From Cyclobacteriaceae bacterium (lineage in GTDB: Bacteria; Bacteroidota; Bacteroidia; Cytophagales; Cyclobacteriaceae): a stretch of DNA of 5,126 nt. Shown piece after piece: positions 1 to 4,253 of the stretch. Within the stretch, counting starts at the first letter, position 1, and every line of letters begins with the position of its first letter. The notes beneath the pieces are model-generated. The model was not told where the DNA came from. It did not search any database and was given only the letters and a program-made list of their open reading frames with translations. The stretch spans positions 1 to 5,126 of the forward strand of contig DAOVVI010000196.1 in NCBI GenBank assembly GCA_030637245.1, read 5' to 3'. The position numbers were made by a program, and so were the translations under genes.

Positions 1-1035
1 AATAGTATAGGTTTTCCGGTCTTGATAAAGGCAAGAGCAGGTGGAGGCGGTAAAGGAATGCGCATAGTACATTCGTCAGATCAATTGCAGGAACAAATTG
101 GTCAATCAATTCGCGAGGCAAAAGAGGCTTTTGGAGATGGGAGCGTTTTTGTTGAAAAGCTTATCAAAAGGCCGAGACATATCGAAATTCAGATTTTAGC
201 AGACCAACATGGAAATGCCGTGCATTTGTTCGAACGGGAATGTTCTATTCAACGGCGTCACCAAAAAGTCATTGAAGAAGCTCCTTCTTCTGTGTTAGAT
301 GATGATATAAGGAAAGAAATGGGAAAGGCTGCTATTCTATTGGTAAAAGCATGCAATTATTTTAATGCCGGTACGATTGAGTTTATATTGGATGAAAGCA
401 AAAATTATTTCTTTTTAGAAATGAACACCAGGCTCCAGGTTGAGCATCCTGTTACTGAATTTATTACGGGACTGGATCTGGTGAAACAGCAGATTTGGAT
501 TGCAGAGGGGAAACCACTTTCATTTTCTCAATCGGATTTGAAAATAAACGGACATGCTATTGAATTGAGAGTATATGCCGAAGATCCTCAAAATTCTTTT
601 TTGCCTGACATCGGAGTTTTGAAGAAGTATAGGTTGCCAAAAGGAATTGGTGTTCGGGTAGATGATGGGTATGAAGAGGGGATGGAAATTCCGGTGGAAT
701 ATGATCCATTAATAGCGAAATTGGTATCGTATGGAGCTAATCGAAGTGAGGCGATTGCGCGGATGAGACGGGCAATTGATGAATATGAAATTGAAGGCGT
801 GAGGAATACACTGGAATTTGGAAGTTTAGTTATGAATGACAGTGATTTTTGCAAGGGTAATTTTGACGCCGGTTTTATATCCAATATGCCGGATAATATC
901 TACAACGAAAACAGTGATATTACAGAATCTATGATAGCGGCTATTGTGAGTTGCAAATTTGTTGATAAGTTTGAAAGAGCCAAATTACCAGAAAATCCAA
1001 TAATGAGGAGTAAGTGGCGTGAACGAATGAAATAA
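1..1035 (+). CDS. accC: Biotin carboxylase subunit of an acyl-CoA (acetyl/propionyl-CoA) carboxylase, 5' truncated
   Basis: Frame 1 is open from the first base to TAA at 1033-1035, giving 344 visible residues. The true start lies outside the window, and the TTG at 22 is internal. The protein is the ATP-grasp enzyme that carboxylates biotin on a carrier protein with bicarbonate and ATP, in the cytoplasm. Seen: the IGFPVLIKA segment with the ATP-binding Lys at visible residue 10, the glycine-rich loop GGGGKGM (14-20), RHIEIQ (59-64), HQK (87-89), GTIEF (124-128), the catalytic signature EMNTRLQVEHP (140-150) and RVYAEDP (190-196). All expected active-site residues are present. Aligned to E. coli AccC from the shared Lys, the full protein would be about 490 residues, with roughly 45 extra at the C-terminus. 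RVYAEDP and YDPLIAKL resemble propionyl/methylcrotonyl-type subunits more than fatty-acid AccC, but the substrate cannot be fixed. No biotin attachment domain is fused or encoded directly downstream, so carrier and carboxyltransferase must lie elsewhere. The phosphatase-like gene follows 11 bp later. Confidence 0.92.
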   Translation, partial: NSIGFPVLIKARAGGGGKGMRIVHSSDQLQEQIGQSIREAKEAFGDGSVFVEKLIKRPRHIEIQILADQHGNAVHLFERECSIQRRHQKVIEEAPSSVLDDDIRKEMGKAAILLVKACNYFNAGTIEFILDESKNYFFLEMNTRLQVEHPVTEFITGLDLVKQQIWIAEGKPLSFSQSDLKINGHAIELRVYAEDPQNSFLPDIGVLKKYRLPKGIGVRVDDGYEEGMEIPVEYDPLIAKLVSYGANRSEAIARMRRAIDEYEIEGVRNTLEFGSLVMNDSDFCKGNFDAGFISNMPDNIYNENSDITESMIAAIVSCKFVDKFERAKLPENPIMRSKWRERMK

Positions 1036-1046
1036 CAAGAATCATT

Positions 1047-1763
1047 ATGGTATTAATAAAATTTAGTTTAAGTATCTCTTTGCTTTTTTTAACGATTTGT
1101 TCAGATAGTAAGGAGACAAGTTTTAATAAACTATATCCTATATTGAATGAATATGTGAAGAATTTTCCAAAAGAATTCAGAAAAATTCCGGAGGATCGTC
1201 GATATATTTTGAATGAAATCATTTATTTTCTGGAAGATCAGGAAGAAAAAAATGCACCCTGGCAATTGATCTTCATTAGTACCAATCAGTCGTCAGTGGG
1301 CCAGATGGCCCAGGTATGGTCCAAAGTGGCAGCATTTTATTTTGGCTTTCCAAATCTTGAATCATTTTCCGGTGGAATAAAACCAAATGAAATATCTGTA
1401 AATACAATTGTGACTCTGGAAAAAGCAGGTTTTATTGTGTATAAAACTGACATTGACGGGATAGATGTGTATAGGGTCAAGTATTCATATAACCAAAAAC
1501 CAATCGTAGCATTTCCGAAAAAAACAGAGCATGTGAAAAATCCGGATAATAATTTTATGGCAGTGTTTGTGGGGAAAAATGCGGACATAAACACACAAAA
1601 TATTAAGGGAACCTACAATAGATTACTTTTAAATTATGATGATCCGGTGGGTTACGAGGGTTCAGGATTGGAAGACCAGATTTATGCAGAAAGTTGCAAG
1701 AAGGTGGCTGTTGAGATGTTCTATGTTTTTTCACAATTGCATAAAAGACTGAAAGACAATTAG
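1047..1763 (+). CDS. Exported LMW protein-tyrosine-phosphatase/arsenate reductase-like protein, probably catalytically dead
   Basis: This 238-residue protein fits the low-molecular-weight phosphatase/ArsC fold along its length. After an N-terminal helical segment come the P-loop strand LIFISTNQSSVGQMAQ (about 74-89), FSGG, a DVYRVKY stretch, a KNPDNNFMAV segment, and the general-acid region NYDDPVGYEG with Asp199-Pro200, then a C-terminal helix ending in MFYVFSQL. Active members have Cys-X5-Arg in the P-loop. Here the Cys position is Ser78 (AGT) and the Arg position is Val84. A later region that in relatives reads like TCSDADENCP is here VGKNADINTQ, so two further cysteines are missing. The first 18 residues are hydrophobic (SLSISLLFLTIC) and look like a signal peptide. 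LTIC followed by SDSKE is a weak lipobox, so a periplasmic protein or a lipoprotein is possible. ATG 1047 is the only standard start after an in-frame TGA at 1020-1022. No Shine-Dalgarno is visible. It probably shares a transcript with the biotin carboxylase. Fold call is firm, loss of catalysis is inferred, role unknown. Confidence 0.85.
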   Translation: MVLIKFSLSISLLFLTICSDSKETSFNKLYPILNEYVKNFPKEFRKIPEDRRYILNEIIYFLEDQEEKNAPWQLIFISTNQSSVGQMAQVWSKVAAFYFGFPNLESFSGGIKPNEISVNTIVTLEKAGFIVYKTDIDGIDVYRVKYSYNQKPIVAFPKKTEHVKNPDNNFMAVFVGKNADINTQNIKGTYNRLLLNYDDPVGYEGSGLEDQIYAESCKKVAVEMFYVFSQLHKRLKDN

Positions 1764-1794
1764 TGTCAGGTTATGTATATGCGGTGGTTATTTA

Positions 1795-1819
1795 TAGGAT
1801 CAATCCTAAAATCTGGAGG
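1795..1819 (+). repeat. Left terminal inverted repeat of the 336-bp element
   Basis: TAGGATCAATC, seven divergent bases, then CTGGAGG. It pairs with 2106-2130. The outer end is itself a small palindrome (TAGGAT-CA-ATCCTA, 1795-1808). AATCCT/AGGATT (1802-1807 and 1817-1822) can form an alternative small hairpin. The direct repeat ATTTA abuts it on the outside. Confidence 0.6.
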
Positions 1820-1868
1820 ATTATAAAAACTACTGTTAAGATATCGTTAATAGCGCGGGTGGGTATTT

Positions 1869-2020
1869 CCAAAATCAGTGTGGATCAGGACGGGTTGTGA
1901 GCTGGACGGCATTTTAAAATGTTCGTTAAATTAGTCGTATACTTTCAAATATCCTTTTACAGAACATTTTATGAAGGGCGGATTTGTGCGGCATGAGCGA
2001 GTCCTGATCTTTGATTTTGG
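1869..2020. repeat. Nested inverted repeats inside the element
   Basis: CCAAAATCA (1869-1877) and GATCAGGAC (1883-1891) recur as complements at 2012-2020 and 2001-2009, with spacers of 5 and 2 bases. Further in, TAAAATGTTC (1915-1924) pairs with GAACATTTTA (1962-1971). CATTTTAAAATG (1910-1921) is a perfect 12-bp palindrome overlapping the latter left arm. Together with the terminal repeats they form a series of co-axial arms, so one strand could fold into a long interrupted stem. Confidence 0.65.
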
Positions 2021-2035
2021 TGTCTTTTCTTTTTC

Positions 2036-2069
2036 GTTCTTTTTCTTTGGACAAGCAAAGAAAAAGGAC
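2036..2069. repeat. Strong hairpin in a pyrimidine/purine tract
   Basis: GTTCTTTTTCTTTG (2036-2049) and CAAAGAAAAAGGAC (2056-2069) form a 14-bp stem with a single T-G wobble and the 6-base loop GACAAG. The left arm continues a C/T-rich tract that begins near 2021. It lies inside the element but outside the nested arms, as a side hairpin. No T-run follows on the + strand, so it is not a classical terminator, although it could slow polymerase arriving from either side. Confidence 0.65.
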
Positions 2070-2105
2070 AAAGCCAGCTATAAAGCAAAAAATCAATATA
2101 TTCTG

Positions 2106-2130
2106 CCCCCAGAAATACTGATTGATCCTA
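2106..2130 (-). repeat. Right terminal inverted repeat of the 336-bp element
   Basis: Read on the - strand this is TAGGATCAATC, seven bases, CTGGGGG. Eleven outer bases match the left repeat exactly and six of the seven inner bases match. The complementarity stops sharply at 2130, followed by ATTTA (2131-2135). Confidence 0.6.
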
Positions 2131-2227
2131 ATTTATAAAGGTCTGTTAAAGTATATATTATTATATTATACAAGCTAACTGTTTACTAAAGAGGGAAATA
2201 TAACAAGTGGGATTAAAACTATTAACA

Positions 2228-2255
2228 TTCAAATACCCGATATTTTATATTTGAA
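2228..2255 (-). terminator. Possible weak terminator hairpin after the HNH gene
   Basis: TTCAAATA (2228-2235) and TATTTGAA (2248-2255) form an 8-bp stem with a 12-base loop, starting 4 bp past the HNH stop codon. Read on the - strand, the bases after the hairpin are only moderately T-rich (TGTTAATAGTTTTAA), and the stem is AT-rich. This is a candidate end for the smpB operon transcript at best. Confidence 0.3.
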
Positions 2256-2259
2256 CAAA

Positions 2260-2775
2260 CTAAGCTACCCTGGACTCTTTTTGATTTAGATAGGGTTTCC
2301 ACTCATCATAGCTATTTTCGTACAGTTTTTTCAGGTACATAATGTATGATGGCCGATAGGGCAAAAGTGACAACCGCAATCCCGCTTCTTCCGGTGAGTA
2401 ATTTCCTTTTTTGGAATTGCATTTTTTACAAGCGGTAACAAGATTATTCCATGACGTTTTGCCACCTTTTGCTTTAGGTATCAAATGGTCTAATGTCAAT
2501 TCTCTTTCTCTGCCGCAATACTGACATTTAAATCCATCTCTTTTGAAAATATTATCCCTGTTCAGTACGACTCCTTTGTATGGCATATTTACATATCTGT
2601 TGAGTTTTATCACAGACGGCATGGAAAAAGTATCGCTTACTGTATGGAATGAATAAACATTATTGGCTTCAATCAAATCTGCTTTTCTAAGATAGACAAG
2701 TAAAAATGCACGCTGTACCGTACAGACTGTGATAGGTGTATAATCCAAATTTAGTACAAGCGCCTTAATTGTCAT
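2260..2775 (-). CDS. HNH endonuclease family protein of unknown role
   Basis: This is a 171-residue predicted cytoplasmic protein. The C-terminal half has a clear zinc-containing HNH module: CQYC (Cys84, Cys87), LTLDHLIPKAKGG with the catalytic-type Asp96-His97, WNNLVTACKKCN (Asn110/111, Cys116, Cys119, Asn120) and KKGN. The four cysteines form the structural zinc site typical of this subfamily. The N-terminal half (MTIKALVLNLDYTPITVCTVQRAFLLVY, about 1-70) is not a known catalytic domain to me, but is characteristic of a conserved Bacteroidota/cyanobacterial HNH group. The ATG (2773-2775) overlaps the TGA of the upstream peptidase gene as ATGA, so translation is probably coupled and the start is well supported. 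There is no neighbouring methyltransferase, toxin-immunity or phage gene, so restriction or mobile-element roles have no local support. Nuclease fold is firm; substrate and function unknown. Confidence 0.88.
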   Translation of the reverse strand: MTIKALVLNLDYTPITVCTVQRAFLLVYLRKADLIEANNVYSFHTVSDTFSMPSVIKLNRYVNMPYKGVVLNRDNIFKRDGFKCQYCGRERELTLDHLIPKAKGGKTSWNNLVTACKKCNSKKGNYSPEEAGLRLSLLPYRPSYIMYLKKLYENSYDEWKPYLNQKESRVA

Positions 2776-3563
2776 GTTTTCAGTATTCGCTTAATTCCCG
2801 CTAAAATATGGGTATATGTTGATAATTCCTCATTAAAAATTCCATTTTCATCTATTTTGTCGTTCCTCACATATCCGGAAGCATGGATAAAATTCTTATC
2901 TTCCATTAAAATTCCCACATGGGAAATGCTGTCTTTTTCATTTTTGAAAAATGCCAGATCACCGGGAAGCGCTTCTGCAAGGGACGCAATGGAAGCCCCC
3001 TGTTGAAACTGTTGGCTTGTATCTCTTTTTAATCTATAACCGCATAATTTGAAAATCTGTTGAGTTAATCCAGAGCAATCTATTCCGAATGGTGTTTTGC
3101 CTCCCCACAGGTAAGGCGCATTTTCATAGTTTTTAATCATCTGTTTCAGGAAATCAAAACCTTGTTTTTCGCCGATATTCTTGGAATCTCCGTTGAAGGC
3201 AAAATGCTCATTTACCTTAAAAAGCTCAGAACTTGAGATAGGTAATATACTTCCGATCACAATTTGAAGAAGTCTTTTTTTATAAAGAATTGTTGAGTTA
3301 ATATCTGTTGAAATTTTAAATTCTGTGTTGTTCAGGTGATTAAAATAGTCCTCAGATATTTCCGTATGTTGTTTGATGTCAATCCATCCGGAATACTGAT
3401 CAAATTCAATACTGATCTTAGCCCATTTTCTATCTTTGGAAAGTTCGACTATACTATAATGATCCCCAAATAATAGTTGAGAAATCAACTCTGCCCGATC
3501 GTTTAAATCGGCACGAACGGGAACTATTCCCAACCTGCAAATACCTTTAGCCTGACTTTCCAT
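2772..3563 (-). CDS. NlpC/P60 (C40) peptidase with N-terminal SH3-like region, murein-peptide hydrolase
   Basis: This 263-residue protein has a C-terminal NlpC/P60 domain: APYLWGGKTPFGIDCSG with the catalytic Cys163, SHVGIL with His215, and FIHASG with the third polar residue His227. The catalytic triad is complete. The N-terminal half (about 10-125) contains bacterial SH3-like sequence, including VPVRADLNDRAELISQLLFG and WAKISIEFDQYSGWID. This order matches gamma-D-glutamyl-diamino-acid endopeptidases (YkfC / dipeptidyl-peptidase VI type), which cleave D-Glu-diamino acid bonds in wall peptides. No signal peptide is present (it begins MESQAKGICRLGIVPVR), so a cytoplasmic role in recycling murein peptides is more likely than wall cleavage outside the cell. 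The ATG follows the smpB stop with no intervening base (TAG-ATG), and its own TGA overlaps the HNH start. It lacks an obvious promoter of its own, so it depends on smpB transcription. Family is firm; exact substrate is inferred. Confidence 0.9.
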   Translation of the reverse strand: MESQAKGICRLGIVPVRADLNDRAELISQLLFGDHYSIVELSKDRKWAKISIEFDQYSGWIDIKQHTEISEDYFNHLNNTEFKISTDINSTILYKKRLLQIVIGSILPISSSELFKVNEHFAFNGDSKNIGEKQGFDFLKQMIKNYENAPYLWGGKTPFGIDCSGLTQQIFKLCGYRLKRDTSQQFQQGASIASLAEALPGDLAFFKNEKDSISHVGILMEDKNFIHASGYVRNDKIDENGIFNEELSTYTHILAGIKRILKT

Positions 3564-4028
3564 CTATGTTTTTAACCTGGCAATTTCCCTTTTTAGTTCT
3601 TTTTCTTTTATATCATGTCGCTTGTCATGGATTTTTTTGCCTTTTGCAAGCGCAATTTCCAATTTAGCCAATCCTCGGTTTGTCACAAACAATCGAACAG
3701 GGACAATAGTCAATCCTTGTTCCTGGCTTTTAGCGGCAAGCTTTTTTATTTCACGCTTGCTCAATAATATTTTTCGCTCTCTTTTTGGCTCATGGTTATT
3801 ATACGAGGCGTACTTATAAGGAGAAATGTGCAATTCTTTTACAAAAGCTTCCCGGTTGTGAATTACACAGTATGACGCCTGCAGATTCACTTTCCCTTCA
3901 CGAATTGATTTTATTTCTGATCCCTGCAGAACAATCCCAGCAACATACTTATCAATAAAATGATATTCGAAGGCTGCTTTCTTGTTTCGTATATTTATAT
4001 TATTGGGATTTTTCTCTTTTTTGGACAC
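3564..4028 (-). CDS. smpB: SsrA (tmRNA)-binding protein SmpB
   Basis: This is a 154-residue protein of normal family length. SmpB binds the tRNA-like part of tmRNA and brings it to stalled ribosomes for trans-translation. Seen: AFEYHFIDKYVAGIVLQGSEIKS-type N-terminal strand with REGKVNLQASY (about 19-53), HISPYKYASYNNHEPKRERKLL-like segment (67-89), TIVPVRLF (107-114), AKLEIALAKGKKIHDKR (121-137) and the basic C-terminal tail DIKEKELKREIARLKT, which enters the ribosome decoding channel in characterised homologues. The start is GTG (complement of 4026-4028). An in-frame TAA lies 21 nt upstream (4047-4049) with no ATG between, so this start is well supported. The leader is A-rich with no Shine-Dalgarno. 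It is the first gene of an operon with the peptidase and HNH genes. No ssrA RNA gene is in the window. Confidence 0.96.
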   Translation of the reverse strand: MSKKEKNPNNINIRNKKAAFEYHFIDKYVAGIVLQGSEIKSIREGKVNLQASYCVIHNREAFVKELHISPYKYASYNNHEPKRERKILLSKREIKKLAAKSQEQGLTIVPVRLFVTNRGLAKLEIALAKGKKIHDKRHDIKEKELKREIARLKT

Positions 4029-4056
4029 CTGTTTCTGTCTTTTTTTTTACAGGATG

Positions 4057-4088
4057 CAAATATATGTGGAATATTGATCGAGTATAAA
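4057..4088 (-). promoter_or_regulatory. Candidate Bacteroidota-type promoter for smpB operon
   Basis: On the - strand, TATATTTG (complement of 4057-4064) matches the TAnnTTTG -7 consensus of Bacteroidota sigma factor promoters. TTTA (complement of 4085-4088), 20 bp upstream, is one base off the TTTG -33 box at the expected spacing. Transcription would start near 4050, giving a leader of about 20 nt before the GTG start. The -33 box is weak, so the call rests mainly on the -7 box and position. Confidence 0.5.
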
Positions 4089-4112
4089 TTTTTTAAGAGA
4101 TATTAGATGAAA

Positions 4113-4125
4113 CCGGCATGGCCGG
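4113..4125. repeat. Short GC palindrome CCGGC-ATG-GCCGG
   Basis: A perfect 5-bp stem with a 3-base loop, in a strongly AT-rich spacer. It lies 15 bp from a second GC-rich palindrome. Together they look like a REP-type patch or part of a transcript end for the upstream phosphatase gene. Confidence 0.45.
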
Positions 4126-4140
4126 AGTAATTTTAGGACA

Positions 4141-4157
4141 CCTGCCTCGCCGGCAGG
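4141..4157. repeat. GC-rich palindrome CCTGCC-n5-GGCAGG
   Basis: A six-bp perfect stem with loop TCGCC, continuing into GCGGGC. The patch is almost all G/C while its surroundings are AT-rich. It resembles CCTGCC(T)GCCGGCAGG-type intergenic repeats that I recall from Bacteroidota genomes, but that is memory, not a search. Read on the - strand no T-run follows, so a classical intrinsic terminator is not supported. Confidence 0.5.
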
Positions 4158-4253
4158 CGGGCACAAAGGAATGATTAAATGTTCTTGCAAATAAGCAAGT
4201 TTTGTAAAATATAAACACATGAAAGAATGGATTCTAATAGATTTAAAAAATGG

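Larger units (their letters stand above)
1795..2130. mobile_element. Candidate MITE-like or foldback repeat element, 336 bp, non-coding
   Basis: The segment starts with TAGGATCAATC (1795-1805) and ends with its exact reverse complement (2120-2130). The match resumes at identical spacing with CTGGAGG (1813-1819) against the complement of 2106-2112, giving about 19 of 25 matching positions. Immediately outside both ends is the same 5-mer ATTTA (1790-1794 and 2131-2135), as expected of a target-site duplication. Inside lie further nested inverted repeats and a strong hairpin, but no open frame for a transposase. The position between convergent genes is a tolerated site for such elements. Inference: a non-autonomous element moved by a transposase elsewhere, or a foldback repeat family. 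One copy cannot prove mobility, and the family is not identified. Confidence 0.5.
1764..2259. other. Convergent intergenic region without a gene
   Basis: This is about 496 bp between the stop codons of two convergent gene blocks. I see no credible coding frame, tRNA or rRNA in it. Most of it (1795-2130) is the inverted-repeat-bounded element described separately. The rest is AT-rich, with an almost pure A/T run at about 2151-2171 and an 8-bp inverted repeat near the end of the HNH gene. No strong GC-stem plus T-run terminator follows the phosphatase-like gene. Confidence 0.7.
4029..4253. other. Spacer between the SpoIIE-type phosphatase and smpB
   Basis: 225 bp with no credible gene. From right to left it holds an AT-rich stretch, a small CTTGC/GCAAG hairpin (4184-4199), a GC-rich palindromic patch (4113-4162), the smpB promoter candidate, and a run of nine T on the + strand (4040-4048), which gives an A-rich smpB leader. 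No tmRNA or tRNA was recognised. Confidence 0.6.

Noticed and set aside
588..884. Open frame on the - strand inside the biotin carboxylase gene
   Set aside because: Fully antisense to a conserved ATP-grasp gene, low-complexity Ser/Ile-rich translation, no family resemblance.
941..1594. Two - strand open frames (941-1222 and 1337-1594) opposite the end of accC and the phosphatase-like gene
   Set aside because: Antisense to frames with clear family similarity; the hydrophobic translations are by-products of AT-rich coding DNA.
1795..1822. Small hairpins right after the phosphatase-like gene as its terminator
   Set aside because: Stems are 6 bp, AT-rich and not followed by a T-run; they are explained as part of the left end of the repeat element.
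2246..2253. + strand TATATTTG matching the -7 promoter consensus
   Set aside because: It points into the antisense strand of the HNH gene, has no gene downstream on the + strand, and overlaps an AT-rich inverted repeat, so a chance match is likely.
1764..2259. CRISPR array or tandem repeat in the convergent gap
   Set aside because: The repeats are inverted, not regularly spaced direct repeats, and no cas gene is nearby.
3622..3819. + strand open frame inside smpB
   Set aside because: Antisense to a strongly conserved SmpB sequence and no recognisable product.
4184..4205. CTTGC-loop-GCAAG followed by TTTT on the + strand, resembling a terminator
   Set aside because: No + strand gene precedes it, the stem is only 5 bp, and on the - strand (where the phosphatase is read) no T-run follows.
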